5,637 nt of DNA, taken from the NCBI GenBank assembly GCA_016200725.1, contig JACQEE010000006.1:1-5637 (forward strand), given 5' to 3'. Origin of the DNA: Chloroflexota bacterium (lineage in GTDB: Bacteria > Chloroflexota > Dehalococcoidia > SHYB01). The notes under the pieces were generated by a model, which ran no database searches, had not been told where the DNA came from, and saw only the letters and a program-made list of their open reading frames with translations. Made by a program: the position numbers and the translations under genes. This document shows, one piece after another, positions 1-5,025 of this stretch (the first letter of the stretch is position 1; every line of letters begins with the position of its first letter).

Positions 1-131
1 ACCTCGACGACGATGTCGTAGGGTCCCATCACTTCGTGGACTTCGGAAACGCCGGGAAGCGCTTTGAGCCGCTCCGCGAGCGCCAAGGTCTTGCCGGGCT
101 CGGCCTCTATGAGGACGTAGGCTTTGATCAT
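1..131 (-). CDS. Stand-alone Lrp/AsnC ligand-binding (RAM) domain protein, partial
   Basis: The first 43 codons are visible and the gene continues past the left edge. The protein starts MIKAYVLIEAEPGK, has a helix around residues 13-25 (LALAERLKALPG), then GVSEVHEVMGPYDIVVE. This is the beta-alpha-beta pattern of the Lrp/AsnC effector-binding domain (AsnC_trans_reg, RAM), including the typical VxGPYDI strand. No helix-turn-helix precedes it: the ATG at 129-131 has a GGAGG six bases upstream (138-142), so the protein begins directly with the ligand domain. Family members of about 75-100 residues exist as stand-alone RAM proteins, thought to bind amino acids or modulate full-length Lrp proteins; that role is inferred here. 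It lies 30 bases downstream of the zinc-ribbon gene on the same strand, so the two are probably cotranscribed. A C-terminal fusion beyond the edge cannot be excluded. Confidence 0.85.
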   Translation of the reverse strand, partial: MIKAYVLIEAEPGKTLALAERLKALPGVSEVHEVMGPYDIVVE

Positions 132-137
132 GAGGGG

Positions 138-142
138 CCTCC
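138..142 (-). promoter_or_regulatory. Ribosome binding site of the RAM-domain gene
   Basis: The minus strand reads GGAGG here, six bases before the ATG at 129-131. It fixes the start and shows that no DNA-binding domain is encoded upstream in the same frame. Confidence 0.75.
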
Positions 143-161
143 GTGATCCTGGAACGCGGAC

Positions 162-422
162 TCAGTCGAACGCACTGGCTCGCTCCTCTGGCTCACGGCG
201 GCACCGGTCGCAGATCAGCCCGCCGCGCGTCTCGTGCTGCACGAATTCGTCAGTCTTGGTTGAAGTGACGCGGCCGCACTTTGGGCAATGGTAGTTCACC
301 ACGGCGCCATTGATGGAGACGCCGAGATCGGCATACCAGATGAGGAGTATGGCCCGATGGTTGGGCAACTCCGAATGGCAGAGTTCGAAATGCTTTTCGG
401 CGAGGTGTTCGAGGTCGCGCAT
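162..422 (-). CDS. Small two-CxxC zinc-ribbon protein, function unknown
   Basis: The product is 86 residues. Two CxxC knuckles, C46-P-K-C49 and C71-D-R-C74, are spaced 21 residues apart, as in a zinc ribbon that coordinates one metal. The N-terminal half contains a helical stretch with H11 and C15 and a hydrophobic segment AILLIWYADLGVSI (residues 24-37), too short and polar-flanked for a confident membrane helix. The charged tail (RREPEERASAFD) is likely disordered. The ATG at 420-422 is the only usable start, because an in-frame TAA lies four codons upstream (435-437). No good Shine-Dalgarno precedes it. I do not recognise a named family; zinc ribbons of this type occur in nucleic-acid-binding or protein-binding accessory proteins. 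It precedes the RAM-domain gene by 30 bases and is probably in the same transcript. It could be a rapidly evolving hypothetical, but the paired cysteines support a real gene. Confidence 0.65.
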   Translation of the reverse strand: MRDLEHLAEKHFELCHSELPNHRAILLIWYADLGVSINGAVVNYHCPKCGRVTSTKTDEFVQHETRGGLICDRCRREPEERASAFD

Positions 423-449
423 GGAGATCGCGGCTTACGGAGAAAGCGA

Positions 450-481
450 GAGCGGGCGTGCCGCTCGGGGTTGCTGAGCGG
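450..481. repeat. Overlapping inverted repeats GAGCGG / CCGCTC / GAGCGG
   Basis: GAGCGG at 450-455, CCGCTC at 461-466 and GAGCGG again at 476-481 allow two mutually exclusive six-base-pair hairpins with loops of 5 and 9 bases. They lie between the divergent zinc-ribbon and amidohydrolase genes. They could be an operator or a leader structure, or a chance product of GC-rich sequence. Confidence 0.4.
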
Positions 482-528
482 TATTGTAGCAGCGGGGGCA
501 AGCAAAGCACGGCCTAGCGGGTCGCACG

Positions 529-558
529 TTGCCCTGCCGGGTTGCGCCACGCTAGACT
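529..558 (+). promoter_or_regulatory. Candidate sigma70 promoter of the amidohydrolase gene
   Basis: TTGCCC (529-534) and TAGACT (553-558) are separated by 18 bases. Each matches the consensus at 4 of 6 positions. The predicted transcript would start near 565 and leave a leader of about 25 bases before the ATG at 590, a sensible length that contains the Shine-Dalgarno. Confidence 0.45.
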
Positions 559-578
559 ACGCACACTCGACGCGAGGC

Positions 579-583
579 GGAGG
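579..583 (+). promoter_or_regulatory. Ribosome binding site deciding the amidohydrolase start
   Basis: GGAGG lies six bases before the ATG at 590. It supports the 390-residue form over the 406-residue form that would begin at the TTG at 542. Confidence 0.75.
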
Positions 584-589
584 TGGACG

Positions 590-1762
590 ATGCAGGAAAG
601 GCCCCTGGTGGTCGACGGCGACGGGCATGTGCTGGAACCGCCGGACTTGTGGACGAAAAACCTGCCCGCAAAGTTCAAAGATGTGGCGCTGCGCACGGTC
701 TACTCGGCGGAAGCGCAGGGCGATGCCCTCATCGTCGAGCGCGACAACGTCATCATGCGCGCCCCCGGCGCCGGCAACATCGGCGGAGGCCGGACACCCG
801 AGTCCATCCGCCGCGGCTGGCGCGGGTTCCGGTATACCGATGGCGACCCAGCGGGCTTCGACCCCAAGCAGCGGGTGAAGGAACACAACCGGGAGGGGAT
901 CGACATCGCGTTCATGTACCCCTCGATGGGGCTCTACCTGAACGGCATCCAGGACCGGGAGCACGCTCGCCTGGCCTGCGAGATCTACAACGACTGGCTC
1001 GCCGACTACTGCGGCCACGATCCGAACCGCATGTACGGCGTGGCCCTCGTTCCGTGGCAAGACCCGCCCGCGGCGGCCAAGGAGTTGCGGCGAGCCGTCG
1101 AGAAACTCGGCTTTCGCGGCCTCATGGTGCGCCCGAACTCCTACAACGAGTACATGCTTCACTCGAAAGAGTGGGATGTCGTCTGGGCCGAGGCGCAAGC
1201 GCTGGCCATCCCCGTCGGCCTACACCCCGGAGGCACCTGGGAAGTGTGGGGTGCGGCGCAGGCCTACCAGACCTTCTTCAAGAAGTGGCCGAACATGCGC
1301 CTCTACCCAGGCTTCAAGGTCATCCACTTCATGTTCGACGTCTACTTCGGTCTGAGCCTCATGGTCGGCACCGGCGTGCTCGAACGCTTCCCACGCCTCA
1401 AGGTCATCTGTCTCGAGGCTGGCGGCGGCTGGTTGCCGCACTGGCTCGATCAGATGGACCACTACGGCGAGATGGCGCCCTACGAGCGAGACGGCCTCTC
1501 GCTCAAGCCGAGCGAATACTTCAAGCGGCAGTGCTGGATCTCGTGCGATCCCGACGACTCGGCCTACAAGTTCCTGCCAGACCTCGTTGGCGAAGACCGC
1601 ATCATCTGGGCGACGGACTTTCCGCACTTCGACGTCACGGCGCCGTCGCAGACCGCCGAACTCTTTCACAGTCTCGAAGGTGTCCCCGAACGGACGAAGC
1701 GGAAAATTCTGGGTGAGAATGCGATGGAATTGTACGGGATGAAGGTGCCGTCGCGCAGGTAA
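590..1762 (+). CDS. Amidohydrolase-2 (ACMSD-like) family metal-dependent hydrolase/decarboxylase
   Basis: The product is 390 residues and belongs to the amidohydrolase-2 family (PF04909), the TIM-barrel group containing ACMSD and gamma-resorcylate decarboxylase. Visible metal and active-site signatures are D11-G-H13 in VVDGDGHVLEP at the start of strand 1, H212 in GLHPGG, E276 in LEAGGGWLPHW with H284, and D343 in WATDFPH, followed by the GENAMELYG helix typical of the C-terminus. The first metal motif is DxH rather than the HxH of many relatives; D/ExH occurs in this subfamily. The reaction is likely hydrolysis or non-oxidative decarboxylation of a cytosolic aromatic or carboxylic compound, but the substrate cannot be read from sequence. 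The ATG at 590 is chosen because GGAGGTGG (579-586) lies just upstream. A TTG 16 codons further up lacks a ribosome site and falls within the promoter-to-leader region. The downstream DinB-like gene begins 104 bases later with its own promoter. Confidence 0.92.
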   Translation: MQERPLVVDGDGHVLEPPDLWTKNLPAKFKDVALRTVYSAEAQGDALIVERDNVIMRAPGAGNIGGGRTPESIRRGWRGFRYTDGDPAGFDPKQRVKEHNREGIDIAFMYPSMGLYLNGIQDREHARLACEIYNDWLADYCGHDPNRMYGVALVPWQDPPAAAKELRRAVEKLGFRGLMVRPNSYNEYMLHSKEWDVVWAEAQALAIPVGLHPGGTWEVWGAAQAYQTFFKKWPNMRLYPGFKVIHFMFDVYFGLSLMVGTGVLERFPRLKVICLEAGGGWLPHWLDQMDHYGEMAPYERDGLSLKPSEYFKRQCWISCDPDDSAYKFLPDLVGEDRIIWATDFPHFDVTAPSQTAELFHSLEGVPERTKRKILGENAMELYGMKVPSRR

Positions 1763-1812
1763 TCTGCCGCGGCCCGTAGCGCGTATTAGGTGAAGAGGTT
1801 GGCAGAGGCGGC

Positions 1813-1841
1813 TTGCGAGTCCCCGGGCTCGCGACTATGCT
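1813..1841 (+). promoter_or_regulatory. Candidate sigma70 promoter of the DinB/MDMPI-like gene
   Basis: TTGCGA (1813-1818) and TATGCT (1836-1841) are spaced by 17 bases, the optimal distance. Transcription would start near 1848, leaving a leader of about 19 bases that holds the Shine-Dalgarno. The TTG at 1813, which could be mistaken for a start codon, is explained as part of the -35 box. This promoter means the gene need not depend on readthrough from the amidohydrolase gene. Confidence 0.6.
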
Positions 1842-1853
1842 ATCGCCGCTCAC

Positions 1854-1862
1854 AAAGGAGGT
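1854..1862 (+). promoter_or_regulatory. Strong Shine-Dalgarno of the DinB/MDMPI-like gene
   Basis: AAAGGAGGT is almost fully complementary to the 16S rRNA 3' end, and its GGAGG core lies five bases before the ATG at 1867. It decides the start and suggests efficient translation. Confidence 0.85.
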
Positions 1863-1866
1863 ACTC

Positions 1867-2415
1867 ATGGCTGACGATCCGCGCAAACTCTGGGAGAAGG
1901 CCGCAAAGGAGGCGCGCAAGTACGTCTCTAAGGTCAAAGACTCGGACATGGCGAAGCCGACGCCGTGTTCAGAGTGGAAGGTTCAGCAACTCGTTGACCA
2001 CATCCAGGGGTCTGCCGCCTATTGTCACCAGGTGCTCACCGGGAACCAGTTTGCGCCACCAGCAGCCGCGAAGAAGACCGTCGAAAAGCTGGACGCGGCG
2101 ATCAAGGCTGACAAGGCGGCGATGAAGGCTCCAGGCATTCTGGAAAAGAAAGTCAAAGGACCTATGGGCGAGATGCCCGGCGACGCCTTCATCCGGATGC
2201 ACATGATGGATATGTTGCTGCACAGTTGGGACCTCGGCACGGCTCTGGGGCAGAAGGTGAAGATGGACAAGAAGGTGGCCCAGACCGCCTATGACTTCAC
2301 GAAAGGGATCGCTGAGGGTGCGCGCCAGGCCAAGGTGTTTGGCCCGGCCGTCCCCGAACCGGCGAACGCTGACATCCAGCAGAAACTGCTCTGCTTGACG
2401 GGCCGCAAGCCGTAA
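1867..2415 (+). CDS. TIGR03086-like / DinB-MDMPI superfamily metal-binding protein
   Basis: The product is 182 residues, matching the usual size of TIGR03086-type proteins, a branch of the DinB four-helix-bundle superfamily related to mycothiol-dependent maleylpyruvate isomerase. Hallmarks are TPCSEW (residues 32-37), the VDHI helix with H45, and MMDMLLHSWDLGTALG (113-128) with H119-x-W-D. The C-terminal VFGPAVPEP and LTGRKP end (179-182) is characteristic. H45 together with H112, D115 and/or H119 is the likely divalent-metal site. Members are cytosolic; some are thiol-dependent transferases or isomerases, but most have no assigned substrate. The protein is unusually lysine-rich for a GC-rich gene (for example AAIKADKAAMKAPG). 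It follows the amidohydrolase on the same strand, which hints at a shared pathway but does not prove one. An earlier TTG start at 1813 was rejected in favour of the strong ribosome site. Confidence 0.85.
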   Translation: MADDPRKLWEKAAKEARKYVSKVKDSDMAKPTPCSEWKVQQLVDHIQGSAAYCHQVLTGNQFAPPAAAKKTVEKLDAAIKADKAAMKAPGILEKKVKGPMGEMPGDAFIRMHMMDMLLHSWDLGTALGQKVKMDKKVAQTAYDFTKGIAEGARQAKVFGPAVPEPANADIQQKLLCLTGRKP

Positions 2416-2432
2416 CGACGACCACACTTACC

Positions 2433-2464
2433 AGAAAACGGCCCGCAATTGCGGGCCGTTTTCT
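2433..2464. terminator. Bidirectional intrinsic terminator (32-bp perfect palindrome)
   Basis: Positions 2433-2464 form a perfect palindrome: a 14-base-pair stem with a GC-rich core (CGGCCCGC/GCGGGCCG) and an AATT loop. On the plus strand it ends in TTTTCTCTTC, and on the minus strand in TTTTCT. It begins 17 bases after the DinB-like stop and ends 8 bases before the stop of the convergent Gfo/Idh/MocA gene, so it can terminate both transcripts. Confidence 0.93.
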
Positions 2465-2472
2465 CTTCGTCG

Positions 2473-3576
2473 CTAGGAGCTCAGCGTCTCCTGCTTGCCC
2501 ATGCGTGACGACTGGGCGATGGCGTCAAGCATCCGCAGCCTCCGGACCGCGTAGTCGAAGTTTGGCTGCACGTCTCCGCCGGTGCGGATGGCTTCCGCGA
2601 GGCGGCGGTACAACTGACCAACGTTGTACGGAGGTCCTTTAGGCATCGAATCGGGCACCAGCGTCAGGTCGCGTGGCACATCGACGGCGCGGAAGACATC
2701 CTCGCCAGCCCTTGCCGCGCTGATCGTGATTGCGCCGTACTGGACGATGGTCGGGCACGATACGATCATCGTCCCCTTATCGCCCCAGACTTCCATGCGC
2801 CAGCCGGTGCCGCGGCCTGCGTCGGTCAGCACGCTTACGGTCGCTGTGGCGCCGTTGGCGAGCAGGCCGCTGGCGATGACGGCGTCGGGCGCTTCGGGTG
2901 GCAGATCACCGACTGCATGTACTTTCTTCCAATCGCGGATATGCGTGCTCGCGCGGCCGGCGATTTCGCGGAACTCGCCAGCGCAGAGACAGAAGGCGTC
3001 GATGGCGTGGCCGGCATGGATCCACAGGACGCGTGAGCCCTTCTCGGGGTCGGCGGCCCACTCCTCCGGTGTCTGGTAGCCGGGGTAGCGCTCGATGGCC
3101 ATCGCCATGTTGGCGCCGAGGACAGTGCCGAGGTAGCCCTTCGCGATGAGGTTGTGGACGTGCTGCAGCGCGGGCGAGCCGTGCCCCTGTAGGCCGACGA
3201 GCGTGCGTACGCCCTTGCGCCGCGCCAGGTCTGTTAGTTCACGGGCGGGTTTCAACTCCGCGCCGAGCGGCCATTCGCAGAAGACGTGCTTACCGGCCTG
3301 GAGCGCGGCGCGGACGATGTCCGGGTGCTTGTGCGCGCGCACGCAGACCACGACGAGATCGACATCGCTGCAGTTCGCCAACTCGCGGTAGTCGTGGAAG
3401 GCGTAGCGAGCGCGATAGGCGCGCTGCGCCTCGACGGCTGTCTGCGCGCTCGAGGTACAGACGGCCGTGATTTTGTATTCGGGCAACGCCTGTATCGCGG
3501 GCAGGTGAGCCCGGTAGCCCCAGCCGTAGGAGGCGCTCGCGCCGACGACGCCGACCCGAATCTTGTTGTCAGCCAC
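2473..3576 (-). CDS. Gal80-like Gfo/Idh/MocA family oxidoreductase
   Basis: The product is 367 residues, the normal family length. The N-terminal Rossmann domain opens with IRVGVVGASASYGWG (residues 6-20), followed by acidic/basic alternation through about residue 125. The C-terminal alpha/beta domain contains the H187, H190 and D193 group (IHAGHAIDAF), the general position of the family's catalytic HxxxD. The segment CEWPLGAEL (100-108) replaces the usual EKP motif, and LVGLQGHGSP (126-135) followed by LIAKGYLG (143-150) closely resembles yeast Gal80 (VEWALA, LQGRKSP, LISQGYIG). The protein therefore belongs to the Gal80-like branch, which binds NAD(P) but may lack the standard dehydrogenase lysine. 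The start is GTG at 3574-3576 with GGAGG four bases upstream. It lies 24 bases after the SirB1-like gene on the same strand, so the two are probably one operon. Substrate unknown; a sugar or cyclitol derivative is a family-based guess. Confidence 0.9.
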   Translation of the reverse strand: MADNKIRVGVVGASASYGWGYRAHLPAIQALPEYKITAVCTSSAQTAVEAQRAYRARYAFHDYRELANCSDVDLVVVCVRAHKHPDIVRAALQAGKHVFCEWPLGAELKPARELTDLARRKGVRTLVGLQGHGSPALQHVHNLIAKGYLGTVLGANMAMAIERYPGYQTPEEWAADPEKGSRVLWIHAGHAIDAFCLCAGEFREIAGRASTHIRDWKKVHAVGDLPPEAPDAVIASGLLANGATATVSVLTDAGRGTGWRMEVWGDKGTMIVSCPTIVQYGAITISAARAGEDVFRAVDVPRDLTLVPDSMPKGPPYNVGQLYRRLAEAIRTGGDVQPNFDYAVRRLRMLDAIAQSSRMGKQETLSS

Positions 3577-3580
3577 AGCC

Positions 3581-3585
3581 CCTCC
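3581..3585 (-). promoter_or_regulatory. Ribosome binding site for the GTG start of the Gal80-like gene
   Basis: The minus strand reads GGAGG here, four bases before the GTG at 3574-3576. It supports the non-ATG start within the short 24-base spacer after the upstream gene. Confidence 0.65.
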
Positions 3586-3600
3586 GGTTAGGTCCGATGA

Positions 3601-4425
3601 CTACGAGCCAGCCAGCAGCGTAACGAGGCGCCGAACGTCGGGCGCGTCTGCAGCGTCGGGGGCGCGGTCGAGGTAGGCGCGCAGGTCGCGTACAGCATCG
3701 TCGCGGCGGCCGAGGTGGTATTCCACGAGGCCGCGATCACGCAACTCTGCGGCGACTACTGGATCGAAGACGATGAGCCACTCGATCATGCGGAGCGCCC
3801 GCTCCAGGTCCTTGACTCGCGCGTAGGAGGCCTTGAGGTTCCTGATGATACGGGCGAGGAACTCGCGGTTGGAAACGGGCGAGAGATGCGCATCGCTCCA
3901 CGCGAGCGTATCACCTGCTACCTGGCGAAGCCGGGCCGCACACTCCTCCTTGGAGAGCAGGATGCCGCCGTGGAAGGGGTCGATGAAGAGGTCGGCGACA
4001 TCGCGATGGCGGACGAGGAAATGCCCGGGCATGCCGATGCCGACGAATGGCGCGCCGATGCGCTTGCCCACCTCGATGTAGACCAGCGATAGCGTGATGG
4101 GGATGCCGAGACGGCGGCGCAGCACGTCGTTGAGGTAACTGTTGCGCGCGTCGTAGTAGTCCTCGCGATTGCCACGAAAGCCGACTTCGTCAAAGAGGTA
4201 CTCGCTCAGGCTGTTCGCCGCCGAAAGGGGATCGCGGTCTGGGCCTAGGCGCTTGGCGACAACGGAGGCCAGCGAGTCGATGAGGCCCGACTCGCGCTGA
4301 GGATCCACGTCTGGGTATTCGATGGCGGCGATGGCAAGCGATGCGCGGGCAAGGTCGATGGCCTCGTCACTGAGGCGGGCCGTGTCGATGAAGGCTTGCC
4401 AGCGGGCAGCAGAGGGAACGCTCAT
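3601..4425 (-). CDS. SirB1 family protein (transglutaminase-like fold with TPR tail)
   Basis: The product is 274 residues, the usual length for SirB1/YchA-type proteins (Transglut_core2). The diagnostic core runs YYDARNSYLNDVL (residues 90-102), RRRLGIPITLSLVYIEVGKR (103-122), MPGHFLVRH (132-140) and FIDPFHGG (147-154). After residue 186 come helices NLKASYARVKDLERALRMIEWL and LRDRGLVEYHLGRRDDAVRDLRAYL, a TPR-like pair at about 197-252. H135 and D149 occupy the transglutaminase His and Asp positions, but no cysteine lies before the GIP motif; the only cysteine is C162. As in the family generally, classical thiol catalysis is therefore doubtful and a protein-binding role is possible. The ATG at 4423-4425 is the first start after upstream in-frame sequence with no other start codon; no Shine-Dalgarno is evident. 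It is the likely first gene of an operon with the Gal80-like oxidoreductase. Confidence 0.9.
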   Translation of the reverse strand: MSVPSAARWQAFIDTARLSDEAIDLARASLAIAAIEYPDVDPQRESGLIDSLASVVAKRLGPDRDPLSAANSLSEYLFDEVGFRGNREDYYDARNSYLNDVLRRRLGIPITLSLVYIEVGKRIGAPFVGIGMPGHFLVRHRDVADLFIDPFHGGILLSKEECAARLRQVAGDTLAWSDAHLSPVSNREFLARIIRNLKASYARVKDLERALRMIEWLIVFDPVVAAELRDRGLVEYHLGRRDDAVRDLRAYLDRAPDAADAPDVRRLVTLLAGS

Positions 4426-4481
4426 CGCGTCATTCGTTCGGCTGGACTCAACTACCTGTCGATGATCGCACGCCGCGAACC

Positions 4482-4487
4482 ATTCTA
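4482..4487 (-). promoter_or_regulatory. Possible -10 element for the SirB1-like operon
   Basis: The minus strand reads TAGAAT, 5 of 6 to the sigma70 -10 consensus, about 57 bases upstream of the ATG at 4425. The -35 position at the expected spacing is poor, so the promoter would be weak or activator-dependent. Confidence 0.35.
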
Positions 4488-4628
4488 TCTTGTGCAGCCT
4501 GCAGAATAGTACAGGCTACCTATACCGGGATAGTGCGTTCCAAATTACATCGTCTCCAAAGCACCGGGCGACCTAAACAAGACTAGTCGCGTGGGGCAAC
4601 GATGTTCAAGGGGATCGCGGTTGCGTGA

Positions 4629-4670
4629 GGCCTGGCCTTCTTCGCGGCCAGCGACGCTCTGGGCCAGGCC
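4629..4670. repeat. Inverted repeat GGCCTGGCC ... GGCCAGGCC downstream of rpsU
   Basis: Nine-base perfect arms at 4629-4637 and 4662-4670 enclose 24 bases. The inner TGGCC (4633-4637) can alternatively pair with GGCCA (4646-4650). It lies about 60 bases past the rpsU stop on the minus strand. No T-run follows on either strand, so it is not a canonical intrinsic terminator; it may be an RNA-stabilising 3' structure or a weak terminator. Confidence 0.5.
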
Positions 4671-4728
4671 GCGCGATGGTTACGCCGCCGCGCTCATGTC
4701 GAGGGCGGCGGCGGGCGTGTCGCGGCGG

Positions 4729-4938
4729 CTAGCGGGTTGAATAGCGATTAGAGCGAGTTGTCTGCTTGATGCTCTTGCGGCGTTTGGCTGCCGCCTTCTT
4801 TTTGCGTGTCATGCTCGGCTTCTCGAAGTGCTCGCGCTGCCGTGCGTCGGACAGGATACGATCGAGTTGCACACGCTTGTTGAATCGCTTCAGCAGGCTC
4901 TCGAAACTCTCACCATCGTATGGACGAACCTCAACCAA
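4729..4938 (-). CDS. rpsU: 30S ribosomal protein bS21
   Basis: The product is 69 residues, the normal bS21 size. It begins MVEVRPYDGESFESLLKRFN, the conserved S21 N-terminus, continues with KRVQLDRILSDARQREHFEK and ends in a lysine/arginine-rich helix (MTRKKKAAAKRRKSIKQTTR). bS21 is a small-subunit protein near the anti-Shine-Dalgarno end of 16S rRNA that assists initiation. The start is TTG (4936-4938). The homologous N-terminus begins exactly there, an in-frame TGA lies nine codons upstream with no other start between, and GAAGG precedes it by about seven bases. A near-consensus promoter lies in the 87-base gap after the RRM gene. The short tail SNRYSTR is unremarkable. The presence of bS21 argues against most actinobacteria. 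Confidence 0.95.
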   Translation of the reverse strand: MVEVRPYDGESFESLLKRFNKRVQLDRILSDARQREHFEKPSMTRKKKAAAKRRKSIKQTTRSNRYSTR

Positions 4939-4970
4939 ATGGACACCTTCTTCCTTGCAGGCTCAAATGA

Positions 4971-4998
4971 ATTATAGACCAGGCCGGGCGCTTCTCAA
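4971..4998 (-). promoter_or_regulatory. Strong sigma70-type promoter of rpsU
   Basis: On the minus strand TTGAGA (revcomp of 4993-4998, 5 of 6) is followed after 16 bases by a perfect TATAAT (revcomp of 4971-4976). Transcription would start near 4964 and leave a leader of about 25 bases. This is the best promoter match in the window and suits high ribosomal-protein expression. rpsU can thus be transcribed independently of the RRM gene. Confidence 0.75.
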
Positions 4999-5025
4999 AG
5001 GCAGGTGGCTGCGGCCATGATATCG

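Larger units (their letters stand above)
4426..4728. other. 303-bp intergenic gap between rpsU and the SirB1-like gene
   Basis: No open frame of credible length or composition is visible on either strand, and I see no tRNA-like cloverleaf. The left part (about 4480-4560) is AT-richer than its surroundings and should hold the promoter of the SirB1-like operon: the minus strand has TAGAAT (revcomp of 4482-4487), a good -10 match, but no convincing -35. AGCCTG (4496-4501) and CAGGCT (4512-4517) form a small inverted repeat just upstream of it. The right part is very GC-rich and contains the nested inverted repeat at 4629-4670. Confidence 0.6.

Noticed and set aside
542..589. TTG-initiated N-terminal extension of the amidohydrolase
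   Set aside because: No ribosome site precedes the TTG, the extra residues are basic and non-homologous in character, and the candidate -10 box lies inside it.
288..878. Plus-strand open frame antisense to the zinc-ribbon gene and running into the amidohydrolase
   Set aside because: It crosses a divergent promoter region, and its second half is low-complexity Arg/Ser/Ala from a shifted frame.
557..1198. Minus-strand open frame antisense to the amidohydrolase gene
   Set aside because: It is a codon-position shadow with no domain signature and no ribosome site.
583..1716. Long plus-strand open frame of 377 codons overlapping the amidohydrolase gene
   Set aside because: It is rich in Arg, Pro and Ala as expected from a shifted frame of a GC-rich gene, while the overlapping frame has clear family motifs and a ribosome site.
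1813..1866. TTG-initiated N-terminal extension of the DinB/MDMPI-like protein
   Set aside because: The TTG is better explained as the -35 box, and AAAGGAGGT sits at the right distance from the ATG at 1867.
2624..3149. Plus-strand frames antisense to the Gal80-like oxidoreductase
   Set aside because: Compositional shadows; the minus-strand gene has uninterrupted homology features.
3715..4092. Acidic 125-codon plus-strand frame antisense to the SirB1-like gene
   Set aside because: The sense strand carries the full SirB1 signature, and the acidic composition is the expected complement of an Arg/Leu-rich gene.
4426..4728. Possible tRNA or small RNA gene in the gap
   Set aside because: No cloverleaf arms or T-loop in proper context and no promoter-terminator pair were visible by eye; a covariance search would be needed to exclude a small RNA.
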